Origin: Microbacterium natoriense
GTDB lineage: Bacteria > Actinomycetota > Actinomycetes > Actinomycetales > Microbacteriaceae
Direction: 5' to 3'
NCBI RefSeq assembly: GCF_030816295.1
Contig: NZ_JAUSXV010000001.1
Coordinates: 1,674,001-1,738,000 of the forward strand
DNA: 64,000 nt
In this document: piece after piece, positions 50,692 through 59,245 of the stretch
Layout of the letters: each line of letters starts with the position of its first letter
Numbering within the stretch: the stretch's first letter is position 1
Notes under the pieces: model-generated
Told to the model about the DNA's origin: nothing
Databases searched by the model: none
The model's input: only the letters and a program-made list of their open reading frames with translations
Position numbers and translations under genes: made by a program

Positions 50692-51486
50692 ATGTACGCA
50701 GTGGAGCGCCAGCAGCGCATCGAACGGATCCTGGTCGAAGAGGGCCGCGTGGCCGTGGTCGACCTGGCCCACCGTTTCGACGTGACGACCGAGACCGTGC
50801 GTCGTGACCTCGCCGTCTTGGAAGAGGCCGGATCTCTCGTGCGAGTGCACGGCGGAGCGGTCGCGAAAGACGCCGACAGCACGAGCGAACCGACCGTCGT
50901 CGAGCGTGCGAGCCGCCACGGCGCCGCCAAGAACGCGATCGCCGAACGGGCGCTCACGGCTCTCGGCCCCGGGTTTCACGGTTCTGTCTTCATCGACGCG
51001 GGCACGACCACCGCCGCTGTCGCGGCGGGACTCGCCGAGCGCCTGAGCGCGGTGCAGCAGGGCAGCCGGCCCATCGAAGCGGTCACTCACTCGCTCACGA
51101 TCGCACCGGCTCTCGCGGCGACCGACGACGTCTCTCTCACGGTGGTCGGCGGACGCATCCGCGGCATCACCGCCGCGGCCGTCGGCGTCGAGACGGTGAG
51201 CGCCATCCGCCGGCTCCGTCCTGACGTCGCGTTCATCGGCACCAACGGGGTCTCCGCCGACTTCGGGCTCAGCACGCCCGATCCCGACGAGGCATCTGTC
51301 AAGACCGCGATCGTGCAGTCCGCGCGTCGTGTGATCGTCGTCGCCGATGCGAGCAAGCACGACCGGGAACTGCTCATGACGTTCGCCTCGCTGGAGGACA
51401 TCGACGTCCTCGTCACGGATGCAGAACCGCCCGCCGCCCTCGGCGCGGCTCTCGCCGACGCAGGAGTGGAGGTCTGGATCGCATGA
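50692..51486 (+). CDS. DeoR/GlpR family transcriptional regulator of the fructose operon
   Basis: 264 residues. N-terminal DeoR helix-turn-helix: RQQRIERILVEEGRVAVVDLA (core RIERILVEEGRV), then RFDVTTETVRRDLAVLEEAG (core DVTTETVRRDLAVLE) and VRVHGGAV. The C-terminal sugar-phosphate sensor (ISOCOT-like) shows [32 protein letters not shown] (core FIGTNGVSADFGLST) and VVVADASKHDRE-like IVVADASKHDRE. It is the first gene of fruR-fruK-fruA-ptsH, so fructose-1-phosphate is the likely inducer. The stop overlaps fruK by 4 bases. Confidence 0.9.
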   Translation: MYAVERQQRIERILVEEGRVAVVDLAHRFDVTTETVRRDLAVLEEAGSLVRVHGGAVAKDADSTSEPTVVERASRHGAAKNAIAERALTALGPGFHGSVFIDAGTTTAAVAAGLAERLSAVQQGSRPIEAVTHSLTIAPALAATDDVSLTVVGGRIRGITAAAVGVETVSAIRRLRPDVAFIGTNGVSADFGLSTPDPDEASVKTAIVQSARRVIVVADASKHDRELLMTFASLEDIDVLVTDAEPPAALGAALADAGVEVWIA

Positions 51487-52424
51487 TCGTCACCTTCACC
51501 GCGAACCCCGCACTGGATCGCACCATCACGCTGGGCGCCGCGCTGCGACCCGGAGAGGTGCAGACCGCCGACTCGGTTCGCGAGGACGCCGGAGGCAAAG
51601 GCGTCAACGTCTCGCGCGTGGTCGCGGTCGCAGGCGTCGAGACCATCGCGGTTCTGCCCGTCGCTGTCGACGATCCCTACGGCGCCATCGTCGCCGCGGC
51701 CGGTGTTCCGATGAGGGCCGTCCCCGTTGCGCGCCACGTCCGCACGAACCTCACGATCGCCGACCACGAGGGCGTCACCACGAAGATCAACCTGTCGGGT
51801 GAGCCTCTGGCCGATGCTGATGCGGTGGCCGTCACCGCGGCGGTCGTGGAAGCCTGCGAAGGCGCCCGCTGGCTCGTGCTCGCGGGCTCTCTGCCGGGAG
51901 GCGTGGCCGACTCGTTCTACGTCGATATCGCGGAGGCCGTCCGTACGCGTTGGGGCGGGGATGCGCCGCGCATCGCCGTCGACACCTCGGGGCCGGCGCT
52001 GCGCGAGGTCGTCGAGCGCGGTGCCGCCGATCTCATCAAGCCGAACGACGAGGAACTCGTCGAGCTCACCGGCCTCGCGCTCGATGAGGGGGCGCTCGCG
52101 GATGCGGTCCATCGCGTCGCCCGTCGCATCGTCCCCGTGCGCGCAGCATCCGCTCTGGTGACTCTGGGTGGCGCCGGGGCCGTGCTGGTCACCGCTGAGG
52201 GGACATGGTTCGCCGAAGCTCCTCGCATCAAGGTGGCGAGCACCGTCGGCGCCGGAGACAGCTCGCTCGCCGGTTACCTGCTCGCCGAGCACGCCGGCCT
52301 CGCACCGGCAGTTCGACTGCAGTCGGCCATCCGCTACGGCGCCGCCGCGGCATCCCTGCCTGGAACCCAGGCGCCCACCCCCGCCGATCTCGGCACCGGC
52401 GACATCGCCGTCCGTTCCCTGTAA
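51483..52424 (+). CDS. fruK: 1-phosphofructokinase
   Basis: 313 residues. PfkB-family kinase that turns fructose-1-phosphate, the product of the fructose PTS, into fructose-1,6-bisphosphate. It begins MIVTFTANPALDRTI, the typical FruK/LacC start. The sugar-site motif EDAGGKGVNVSRV, LVLAGSLPGGV, the NxxE region KPNDEELVELTG and the anion hole/catalytic motif VGAGDSSLAGYL with Asp 259 as base follow. It is translationally coupled to the DeoR gene in front and followed after 23 bases by fruA, confirming the pathway. Confidence 0.94.
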   Translation: MIVTFTANPALDRTITLGAALRPGEVQTADSVREDAGGKGVNVSRVVAVAGVETIAVLPVAVDDPYGAIVAAAGVPMRAVPVARHVRTNLTIADHEGVTTKINLSGEPLADADAVAVTAAVVEACEGARWLVLAGSLPGGVADSFYVDIAEAVRTRWGGDAPRIAVDTSGPALREVVERGAADLIKPNDEELVELTGLALDEGALADAVHRVARRIVPVRAASALVTLGGAGAVLVTAEGTWFAEAPRIKVASTVGAGDSSLAGYLLAEHAGLAPAVRLQSAIRYGAAAASLPGTQAPTPADLGTGDIAVRSL

Positions 52425-52447
52425 TCCCACGACCACTGGAGGTCATC

Positions 52448-54451
52448 GTGTCCGACACCATCACCGCCGAGCTCGTCAGCATCGATGCTGACCTCGGTGC
52501 AGACAAGGCGGCGGTCATCCGCGCACTCGCCGACCGCGTCGCGGCACAGGGCAGAGCCGACAGCGGTCAAGCCCTGTTCGACGACGCCTGGGCACGCGAG
52601 CAGAAGGACGAGACCGGACTGCCCGGCGGCATCGCGATCCCGCACGCGAAGAGCGCTTCGGTGACCACACCCACGCTCGCCTTCGCGCGTCTCGCGCCGG
52701 GCGTCGACTTCGGAGCTCCCGACGGTCCCGCCGACGTGGTGTTCCTCATCGCCGCGCCCGACACGGCGGCCGAAGCGCACCTCGCGATTCTCTCGAAGCT
52801 CGCGCGCAGCCTCATGCAGGACGAGTTCACGGGCGCGCTGCGCGCGGCCGACACCCCTGACGAGATCGTCGCGATCGTCGACGCGGCGATCGGGGAGGGG
52901 CCTGCTGCGACGCCAGCCGCCGCTCCCGCTGAGAGTGCACCGGTTCCGGCATCCGACGCCGCGCCCCGGGCTCGCATCGTCGCCGTCACGGCCTGCGCCA
53001 CCGGCATCGCGCACACGTTCATGGCTGCGGATGCGCTCACGGCTGCGGGCAAGTCCGAGGGCGTGGACCTCATCGTCGAGCCTCAGGGCTCGAGCGGATA
53101 CAAGCCGCTGCCGCAGAGCGTCATCGACGAGGCGGATGCCGTGATCTTCGCGGTCGACGTCGACGTGCGCCAGCCGGAGCGCTTCGCCGGCAAACCGGTC
53201 GTGCGCTCGGGCGTCAAGCGAGGGATCGAGGAGCCGAAGCAGATGATCGCCGAGGCGATCGCCGCGTCGAAGGATCCCGCAGCTCCTCGAGTCTCCGGGA
53301 CCGCGGCCACCTCGTCCGCTGCGACTCCTGCGGGCTCGCAGTCGCTCGGCCGCCGCATCCAGCGGATCCTGCTCACGGGTGTCAGCTACATGATCCCGTT
53401 CGTCGCCGGCGGCGGACTGCTGATCGCGCTCGGCTTCCTGTTCGGCGGCTACAACGTCACGGAGCACGCGAAGGACGTCGTGCTGAACAATGCCTTGTGG
53501 GCTCTGCCCGACGGCGGCCTCGGCCAGTACCTCGGCTCGGTCTTCTTCATGATCGGATCGACGTCGATGGGCTTCCTGGTCTCGGCGCTCGCGGGCTACA
53601 TCGCCTTCGCGATCGCCGACCGTCCGGGCCTCGCGCCCGGCTTCGTCGCCGGTGCCGTGGCCGTGCTCATGAACGCGGGCTTCATCGGCGGCATCGTGGG
53701 CGGTCTGCTCGCCGGTTTCATCGCTGCCGCGATCGGGCGCATCGAGGCGCCGCGGTGGCTCCGCGGCCTGATGCCTGTCGTGATCATCCCGCTGCTGGCG
53801 TCGATCGTCGCGTCCGGACTGATGCTGCTGTTCCTCGGCCGCCCGATCGCCTGGCTCATGCAGGTCATGAACGAGTGGCTGACCGGTCTCGCCGGCACTT
53901 CGGGCATCGTCCTCGTCGGCGTGATCCTGGGCCTCATGATGTGCTTCGACCTCGGCGGGCCGGTGAACAAGGTCGCCTACGCGTTCGCGACCGCGGGGCT
54001 CGCCTCGGCCACCGCCGACAACCCGGCGCCGTACCTCATCATGGCTGCCGTGATGTGCTCCGGCATGGTGCCGCCTCTGGCCATGGCGCTCGCATCGACC
54101 GTGCTCGACCGCCGCCGTTTCACCACCGTGGAGCGCGAGAACGGCGTCGCTGCATGGCTGCTCGGGGCCTCGTTCATCAGCGAGGGCGCGATCCCGTTCG
54201 CGGCGGCCGACCCACTGCGCGTGATCCCCGCGTCGATGCTCGGCGGTGCGCTCACCGGCGCCCTCAGCATGATGTTCGCGGTCCAGTCGCTGGCCCCGCA
54301 CGGCGGCATCTTCGTCTTCTTCGCGATCAATCCCGTCTGGGGCTTCCTTATCGCCCTCGCAGCGGGCACGATCGTGAGTGCACTCGCCGTCGTCGCACTG
54401 AAGCGCTTCGTGGGCGCGAAGACGCCGGCCGCCGAAGCCGTCGCAGCCTGA
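52448..54451 (+). CDS. fruA: PTS fructose transporter subunit IIABC
   Basis: 667 residues, all three fructose EII domains on one chain. EIIA (1-145) has the phosphorylated His 66 in GGIAIPHAKSA. After an Ala/Pro linker, EIIB-Fru (about 175-275) has the phosphocysteine C183 in VTACATGIAHTFMAA. EIIC (about 305-660) has eight to ten membrane helices with SYMIPFVAGGGLLIALGF (core MIPFVAGGGLLIALGF) and GGPVNKVAYAFA. It imports fructose as fructose-1-phosphate. The GTG start is set by alignment of the EIIA domain and the upstream GGAGGTCATC; the open frame upstream belongs to fruK in another phase. Confidence 0.95.
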   Translation: MSDTITAELVSIDADLGADKAAVIRALADRVAAQGRADSGQALFDDAWAREQKDETGLPGGIAIPHAKSASVTTPTLAFARLAPGVDFGAPDGPADVVFLIAAPDTAAEAHLAILSKLARSLMQDEFTGALRAADTPDEIVAIVDAAIGEGPAATPAAAPAESAPVPASDAAPRARIVAVTACATGIAHTFMAADALTAAGKSEGVDLIVEPQGSSGYKPLPQSVIDEADAVIFAVDVDVRQPERFAGKPVVRSGVKRGIEEPKQMIAEAIAASKDPAAPRVSGTAATSSAATPAGSQSLGRRIQRILLTGVSYMIPFVAGGGLLIALGFLFGGYNVTEHAKDVVLNNALWALPDGGLGQYLGSVFFMIGSTSMGFLVSALAGYIAFAIADRPGLAPGFVAGAVAVLMNAGFIGGIVGGLLAGFIAAAIGRIEAPRWLRGLMPVVIIPLLASIVASGLMLLFLGRPIAWLMQVMNEWLTGLAGTSGIVLVGVILGLMMCFDLGGPVNKVAYAFATAGLASATADNPAPYLIMAAVMCSGMVPPLAMALASTVLDRRRFTTVERENGVAAWLLGASFISEGAIPFAAADPLRVIPASMLGGALTGALSMMFAVQSLAPHGGIFVFFAINPVWGFLIALAAGTIVSALAVVALKRFVGAKTPAAEAVAA

Positions 54452-54480
54452 CCATCGACACCACTCAAAGGAGAACAGAA

Positions 54481-54750
54481 ATGACCGAACGCCAGGCCAC
54501 CATCGCCAGCAGCTCCGGACTGCACGCCCGCCCCGCGAAGCTCTTCGTGTCAGCGGTGAAGGAGAAGGGCATCCCGATCACGATCTCGGTCGAGGGCGGT
54601 GCCGAGCTCAACGCCGGCAGCATCCTCGCGCTGATGGGCCTCGGAGCGGCGAAGGGATCGGTCGTTACTCTGCGGTCCGACGCCGACGGCGCGGACCAGG
54701 CTCTCGACGAGCTCGTCGCCCTGCTCGAGACGGACCTCGACGCGGAGTGA
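54481..54750 (+). CDS. ptsH: Phosphocarrier protein HPr
   Basis: 89 residues, the standard HPr size. His 15 in SSGLHARPAK accepts phosphate from enzyme I and passes it to EIIA. The Ser46-like regulatory region is LNAGSILALMGLGAAKGS (core NAGSILALMGLGA), so HPr kinase-type control cannot be excluded, although such kinases are not general in actinobacteria. It lies 29 bases after fruA with AAAGGAGAACAG before the ATG and ends at a strong terminator. Enzyme I (ptsI) is not in the window. Confidence 0.95.
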   Translation: MTERQATIASSSGLHARPAKLFVSAVKEKGIPITISVEGGAELNAGSILALMGLGAAKGSVVTLRSDADGADQALDELVALLETDLDAE

Positions 54751-54756
54751 CGACGC

Positions 54757-54790
54757 ACGAAGGCCGCCGGGGAGACCCGGCGGCCTTCGT
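54757..54790 (+). terminator. Rho-independent terminator after ptsH
   Basis: A 15-bp perfect stem, ACGAAGGCCGCCGGG with CCCGGCGGCCTTCGT, loop GAGA. Closely related in sequence to the terminator after the nuclease gene. Confidence 0.88.
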
Positions 54791-54848
54791 CATGTGCGTG
54801 GGCCCCGACTCCCTGACACGATGCGCGGAGCGGGGCCGGGCAGCGGCC

Positions 54849-54912
54849 GTTGCGTCGAGGTGCGCGGTACGGTCGCCTTCGTGAGAGAAGGTGGCATCGA
54901 GGCGCACCTCGG
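54849..54912. repeat. Hairpin repeat, CGAGGTGCGC family, copy 1
   Basis: Outer arms CGAGGTGCGC and GCGCACCTCG enclose an inner stem (CGCCTTC against GAAGGTG). The copy begins GTTGCGTCGAGGTGCGC. Confidence 0.85.
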
Positions 54913-54984
54913 CTCCTGAGCGCACCAAGTTCGGTGGTGCGACCGGATGCAGGGCAGGGATGCTTTGGATGCCGCGTCCTGACC

Positions 54985-55049
54985 GTTGCGTCGAGGTGCG
55001 TGTTGCGGTCGCTCTCTTTGGGAGAAGGCGGCATTGGAGCGCACCTCGG
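54985..55049. repeat. Hairpin repeat, CGAGGTGCGC family, copy 2
   Basis: Begins GTTGCGTCGAGGTGCG and ends GGAGCGCACCTCGG, with a diverged middle (GTTGCGGTCGCTCTC). Same orientation as the other two copies. Confidence 0.85.
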
Positions 55050-55098
55050 TTGGGCGCGCATGCGCGTGTCGTCCCCGGCGCGGCGGGCAGCGGCGGTC

Positions 55099-55162
55099 GC
55101 TGCGTCGAGGTGCGCGGTGTGGTCCTCTTCTTGAGAGAAGGCGGCATCGCGGCGCACCTCGG
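55099..55162. repeat. Hairpin repeat, CGAGGTGCGC family, copy 3
   Basis: Begins GCTGCGTCGAGGTGCGC and ends CGGCGCACCTCGG. The centre TTGAGAGAAGGCGGCATCG closely matches copy 1. Confidence 0.85.
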
Positions 55163-55229
55163 ACGGGCGGAGGCCGGCATCCGGCACCCACACCGACGGG
55201 AAGCAGCCAGGCGGTGCGGATGCCGCGCC

Positions 55230-55844
55230 TTACACCTCCACGGGCGACCAGACGAATCCGTCAGGATCCTCGGCCGAACCCGGCGTGCCATGTACGGTGA
55301 TCCGGTGCGAGCCGCTGCCTTCCGCGGACACTCCTGCGGACTTCGCGAGGGCCGCGCGTCTGTACAGTCCGAGGCCGATCGTGCCCTTCGGGGTATCGAA
55401 GTCGACGTAGCTGCCGAAGCTCTTGCGCACCTCGAACCCCTGCTCGGTGTAGAACGCGCGACTGGCGCGGACATCGGCGGCTCCGATCAGCAGCACGAGG
55501 TCGTCGAAGCTCTTCGTCGCCGGAGCGGAGTCCTTCTTCGACGAGGTCGCGATGTTCCAGAGCGCTCCGTCGGGCGCCTCGACCACGCCCCCGAAGCCCC
55601 AGAGCGACTTCGCCGCGGGTTTGCGCACCGAAGCCCCGGCCGCCACAGAGGCATCGAACAGGAGACGCGCATCAGCGGGCTGCGCGACGATGAGCGAGAG
55701 CGTGTATCCGCGGAATCCTGAGGAGGCGGTATCCGCTGTGCGCAGTCGCAGCCGCCCGCCGAGGTCGAAGGCCTCGTCGTAGAAGGCCCGGGCTGCGGTG
55801 ACATTCGGAACGTCGAGGGTGAGGGAATCGATCGTGCTGTTCAT
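55230..55844 (-). CDS. VOC (glyoxalase/bleomycin-resistance) family protein, two-domain
   Basis: 204 residues formed by two VOC half-domains. The first starts SLTLDVPNVTAARAFYDEAFDLG and ends with VEAPDGALWNIA; the second starts DLVLLIGAADVRASRAFYTEQG, core ADVRASRAFYTEQGF, and ends GSAEDPDGFVWSPVEV. The DPDG-F/W turns are the usual VOC C-terminal features, but the metal-binding His/Glu set is incomplete, so a binding protein or an unusual isomerase is as likely as a glyoxalase. The ATG follows a TACCGT box by 7 bases. Substrate unknown. Confidence 0.78.
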   Translation of the reverse strand: MNSTIDSLTLDVPNVTAARAFYDEAFDLGGRLRLRTADTASSGFRGYTLSLIVAQPADARLLFDASVAAGASVRKPAAKSLWGFGGVVEAPDGALWNIATSSKKDSAPATKSFDDLVLLIGAADVRASRAFYTEQGFEVRKSFGSYVDFDTPKGTIGLGLYRRAALAKSAGVSAEGSGSHRITVHGTPGSAEDPDGFVWSPVEV

Positions 55845-55851
55845 GTCTCAG

Positions 55852-55857
55852 ACGGTA
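55852..55857 (-). promoter_or_regulatory. Probable -10 box of a leaderless promoter for the VOC gene
   Basis: TACCGT on the minus strand, 7 bases before the ATG. Confidence 0.45.
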
Positions 55858-55903
55858 TTGCCGGCGGCCGGGTCAGGACTTCTCGATTCCTGACCGATAG
55901 GGC

Positions 55904-56710
55904 TCACGAGCTGACGACATCGACTTTCGCCTGCGCGAGAGCCGCGGCGAGCTCGCCGCCCGGGGGAGTGTCGGTGACGAGGAAGTCCGCCCGGTCGAGT
56001 GGAGTCACCTGCGCGAACAGGCGCCGGTCGAACTTCGAAGAGTCGGCCAGAACGGCGACCCGCTCCGCTCTCTGGATCATCTCGCCCATCATGGCGGCGT
56101 CGCCGAGGTTCGATGTCGAGTAGCCGTTCTGATCGACGGCGCCGACGGCGATCAGCGCCAGATCGCAGCGGATGTCGACTTCCGGTCCGCCGGCTGTCAT
56201 GCGGAACGCCACCGGCCCCGTCGTCGCCTGTGTGATCGCGCGCACGGCGCCGCCGAAGACGTAGAGATCCCGGAAGGCGGAGGGGGCGATCTCCGCAGGG
56301 ATCCTGAGATTGTTCGTGGCGATCGTGAGGTCGTGATGGTTGCGGAGGGCCCTCGCGAGGGCGAGGGTCGTGGTCCCCGCGTTCAGCATGATGACGGCGC
56401 CGTCGTCGATCAGCCCCGCGGCGAGCCGGGCGATCTTGTCCTTCTCCTCGGTCTGCATGCGCAGGCGCACGTCGAGAGCGCGATCCTTCGGCTGTCCGTC
56501 CGCTGCGCTCACCGCGCCGCCGTGCGTGCGTATCACGACGCCCTCGCGATCGAGCTGATCCAGATCGCGGCGGATCGTGTCGATCGACACGCCGAAATGC
56601 TCGGCCAGATCGCCCACGGTCACCTCTCCCGCCTGCTCGACGTAGGCGGCGAGGTCCGCCTTCCGTCCCGCGGGGAGTCGACGTCTGGCGGATGTTCCCG
56701 GTGCTTCCAT
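55904..56710 (-). CDS. DeoR/GlpR family transcriptional regulator of the sugar-kinase locus
   Basis: 268 residues. Helix-turn-helix RKADLAAYVEQAGEVTVGDLA (core YVEQAGEVTVGDLAEHFG), then VSIDTIRRDLDQLDREG and VIRTHGGAV. The sensor domain has LNAGTTTLALARAL, LIAVGAVDQNGYSTSNLGDA (core IAVGAVDQNGYSTSN) and AVLADSSKFDRRLF. It is divergent from a sugar ABC importer with aldolase, kinase and isomerase genes, and is the obvious candidate repressor; the effector is probably a sugar phosphate. The start was placed at the ATG where DeoR similarity begins; the much longer open frame upstream is not coding. Confidence 0.9.
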   Translation of the reverse strand: MEAPGTSARRRLPAGRKADLAAYVEQAGEVTVGDLAEHFGVSIDTIRRDLDQLDREGVVIRTHGGAVSAADGQPKDRALDVRLRMQTEEKDKIARLAAGLIDDGAVIMLNAGTTTLALARALRNHHDLTIATNNLRIPAEIAPSAFRDLYVFGGAVRAITQATTGPVAFRMTAGGPEVDIRCDLALIAVGAVDQNGYSTSNLGDAAMMGEMIQRAERVAVLADSSKFDRRLFAQVTPLDRADFLVTDTPPGGELAAALAQAKVDVVSS

Positions 56711-56754
56711 GCAGATATCTCTAGCACATCCGTGGCCGATAACAAGCGTACTCC

Positions 56755-56882
56755 GGCATAAAACAGCAGATCGACGTATGTGGGCCGCGTTTCTGGTCCA
56801 CCCCGGATGCCAGCTGCAGCCGGATTGTTCTGCAACTCCCTCTTGACGTTCTTGCAAAGCACGGCATAACATGGCGTAAAAC
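56755..56882. promoter_or_regulatory. Candidate DeoR operator sites: three GGCATAAAAC-like boxes
   Basis: GGCATAAAAC (56755-56764), GGCATAACAT (56863-56872) and GGCGTAAAAC (56873-56882) lie between the divergent genes. The second overlaps the -10 of the importer promoter and the third follows directly, as expected for repression. Confidence 0.45.
56843..56872 (+). promoter_or_regulatory. Probable promoter of the sugar importer operon
   Basis: TTGACG, 18 bases, TAACAT, about 67 bases before the start codon of the binding-protein gene. Confidence 0.55.
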
Positions 56883-56938
56883 CGCATGAACGAGCACCCG
56901 AAGCGCGTGATGCGGCACGATCTCGAAGAGGAGAAGTG

Positions 56939-58237
56939 ATGATCACAATGGGGCGAGCACGCCGACGCATTCTCACGCTGGCCGGCGCTGCCACTGCAGT
57001 CGTCTCGGTCCTGGCGATCTCCGGTTGCTCCGGTGGAGACGCCGGCACCGAGGGCGGAGACGGGGGAGACGTCACGATCGAGTTCGCGCAGTGGTGGGAG
57101 CCTGAGCTCCCCGACGGCGAGTTCCGTGCTCTGATCGACAAGTTCGAAGAGGAGAACCCGGGCATCAAGGTCGAGCTCGTCAGCGGCCCGTACGCCTCCA
57201 CCAAGGAGCAGCTGTTCGCGGGTGCCGCATCGGGCACGATGCCGGACGTGGTCGGTCTCGACGGTGCATGGGTGAACGATTTCGCGTCTCAGGGCGTCAT
57301 CGCCGATCTCAGCGCGCTGATGAAGGAATACGACCACGACGACAGCGAACTCGCGAGTCAGATCCAGGTCGACGGCAGCACCTACATGATCCCGGTCGTG
57401 AACTTCGTCTACCCGATGTTCACGAACGACACTCTGCTCGCCGAAGCCGGCGTCACGGCGCCGCCGACCACTCGCACCGAGTTCGCAGACGCCGCGGCCA
57501 AGGTCTCCGCCCTCGGCGGCGACGCCTCCGGCTGGGTGCTCCCGCTGTCGCTCGAGGCCCCCAACGGCGTGCAGAACGACGTCATGTCCTGGGTCTGGGC
57601 ATCCGGCGGCTCGATGCTGAAAGACGGTCAGCCCGACCTGACCAACGACGACGTCACCTCCGCGGTCGACTTCATCAGCGACCTCTGGAACGACGGCTCG
57701 ATCGCCTCCGGTTCCTTCACCATGAAAGAGCAGGACAAGGTCGAGGAGTTCACCAACGGCCGCGTGGGCATGATGATCGACTCGTTGGCGCACATCAACC
57801 TGATCCGCGAGACCAACCCCGATCTGAAGTTCTCGATCTCGGCGCTTCCCGCCGACGACGGATACGACGGCGAGCGCGGCATCCCCTACGCGTCCTGGGG
57901 CATCGGCGTCGCCGAGAACTCCGAGCACAAGGAAGCGGCCTTCAAGCTGGTCGAGTTCCTGATGAGCGAGGACACGAACTCCGAGCTGTCGACCATGGCG
58001 AAGGCGTTCCCCGGCAACTCGAAGTCGGTTCCCGACTTCGTGAACGACGACGAGCTGTTCAAGAAGGCCTTCGAGATCTATCAGGCCGGCTACCCCGCCA
58101 ACGAGTTCACCGGACTGCCCGTCGCGGAAGAGCTCATGCGGCAGCTCGGAGAGCAGCTGCAGGCGGCGTTCGACGGCCAGCAGTCGGTCGACGACGCCCT
58201 GAAGAAGGCGCAGGAGGCGTGGAAGGCGGAGTTCTGA
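56939..58237 (+). CDS. Sugar ABC transporter substrate-binding lipoprotein (DeoR-controlled locus)
   Basis: 432 residues. Lipobox AISGC with Cys at residue 30 after an Arg-rich start. Family 1 solute-binding fold: IEFAQWWEPELPDGEFRALI (core FAQWWEPELPDGEF), FEEENPGIKVELVSGPYAST (core NPGIKVELVSGPY), MPDVVGLDGAWVNDFA, and NGRVGMMIDSLAHI. It captures a sugar outside the membrane; the identity is unknown. GAGGAG lies 4 bases before the ATG used here; an ATG nine bases later and a GTG three bases earlier are alternatives. Confidence 0.92.
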   Translation: MITMGRARRRILTLAGAATAVVSVLAISGCSGGDAGTEGGDGGDVTIEFAQWWEPELPDGEFRALIDKFEEENPGIKVELVSGPYASTKEQLFAGAASGTMPDVVGLDGAWVNDFASQGVIADLSALMKEYDHDDSELASQIQVDGSTYMIPVVNFVYPMFTNDTLLAEAGVTAPPTTRTEFADAAAKVSALGGDASGWVLPLSLEAPNGVQNDVMSWVWASGGSMLKDGQPDLTNDDVTSAVDFISDLWNDGSIASGSFTMKEQDKVEEFTNGRVGMMIDSLAHINLIRETNPDLKFSISALPADDGYDGERGIPYASWGIGVAENSEHKEAAFKLVEFLMSEDTNSELSTMAKAFPGNSKSVPDFVNDDELFKKAFEIYQAGYPANEFTGLPVAEELMRQLGEQLQAAFDGQQSVDDALKKAQEAWKAEF

Positions 58238-58319
58238 TCCTCCTCCTCGCCGCATGAACGGGGTGCCGCATCGCGAGATGCGATGCGGCACCCGACCAAC
58301 CAAGGAGCATCGGTTCCCC

Positions 58320-59243
58320 ATGAGCCTCAGAACCACGGACGACACCGAGGTGATCGTCACCGGAGTCTCGTTGTCCCGCAGACGCCGCCAGCTGCGCAAG
58401 ACCACCGAGTCGTACGCCTTCCTCTCGCCGACCCTCATCCTGCTGTTCGTGCTGATGATCGTTCCGATCGTCATGGTGATCGGCTACTCGTTCCAGGACA
58501 ACGTGATCCTGAACAAGTCGCCGCATTTCGTCGGCGTCGCGAACTATGTCGAGATCCTCTCGGACCCCGGCTTCTGGAAGGCCACCGGCAACACGATCCT
58601 CTTCACGGTCGCGAGCGTGATCGCGCATCTCGTCCTCGGTCTCGGCTTCGCGATGATGCTGAACAGCCCGCTCCTCGGACGCTTCTCGCGTTCGTTCTTC
58701 CGGGCGCTGTACATCCTCCCGTGGCTGTTCACCGTCGCCGTGATCGCCGTCCTGTGGCGCATGCTCCTCGCGCCGAACGGTGTCGTGAACTTCTTGCTCA
58801 ACACCGATATCGAATGGCTCGCCTCCCCGCAGCTCGCGTTGGGGACCATCATCTTCATCAACATCTGGGCGGGCTACCCCTTCTTCATGGTGAGTCTCCT
58901 CGCCGGTCTTCAGGGCATCCCCAACGAGCTGAACGAGGCGGCGACGGTCGACGGTGCGGGGGCGATCCAGCGGTTCTGGAATGTGACCATCCCGCAGCTG
59001 CGGCCGATCATCGTCAGCCTCGTGCTGCTCGACCTCATCTGGACCTCTCAGCAGTTCGCGCTCATCTGGATGACCACGGGCGGGGGCCCGATCGACGTCA
59101 CCGAAGTGCTCAGCACCTTCACCTACAAGCTCGCCTTCGCCAAGTACGACTTCTCGCTCGCGGCGACGTCCGCCGTGTTGGTCCTCGCCATGTCGATGGT
59201 CCTCGCCGTCTTCTACGTCCGTCACCAGAAAGCGAGGGACTGA
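58320..59243 (+). CDS. Sugar ABC transporter permease (MalF-like)
   Basis: 307 residues, six transmembrane helices after a charged N-terminal stretch (SRRRRQLRKTTE). SYAFLSPTLILLFVLMIVPIV, core FLSPTLILLFVLMIVP, is the typical first helix. The EAA motif is ELNEAATVDGAGAIQRFWNVTIP (core NEAATVDGAGAIQRFW) at about residues 205-220. It lies 82 bases after the binding-protein gene and 2 bases before its partner permease. CAAGGAGCATCGG lies before the ATG. Confidence 0.92.
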   Translation: MSLRTTDDTEVIVTGVSLSRRRRQLRKTTESYAFLSPTLILLFVLMIVPIVMVIGYSFQDNVILNKSPHFVGVANYVEILSDPGFWKATGNTILFTVASVIAHLVLGLGFAMMLNSPLLGRFSRSFFRALYILPWLFTVAVIAVLWRMLLAPNGVVNFLLNTDIEWLASPQLALGTIIFINIWAGYPFFMVSLLAGLQGIPNELNEAATVDGAGAIQRFWNVTIPQLRPIIVSLVLLDLIWTSQQFALIWMTTGGGPIDVTEVLSTFTYKLAFAKYDFSLAATSAVLVLAMSMVLAVFYVRHQKARD

Positions 59244-59245
59244 CC

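Larger units (their letters stand above)
54751..55229. other. Intergenic region of 479 bases: terminator plus three hairpin repeats
   Basis: After the ptsH terminator there are three copies of one palindromic repeat of about 64 bases in the same orientation, separated by unrelated spacers of 72 and 49 bases. I see no supported gene on either strand. Confidence 0.8.

Noticed and set aside
52205..52447. Longer start for fruA inside fruK
   Set aside because: The extra residues are Arg-rich shadow of fruK; EIIA homology begins at the GTG preceded by GGAGGTC.
54849..55162. Repeats after ptsH considered as a CRISPR array
   Set aside because: Only three units of about 64 bp with strong internal double palindromes, unequal spacers and no cas genes in the window.
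55904..58474. Single 856-codon open frame on the minus strand beginning inside the next operon
   Set aside because: Only its last 268 codons match a DeoR regulator; the rest is the shadow of the sugar-binding protein gene and the intergenic region.
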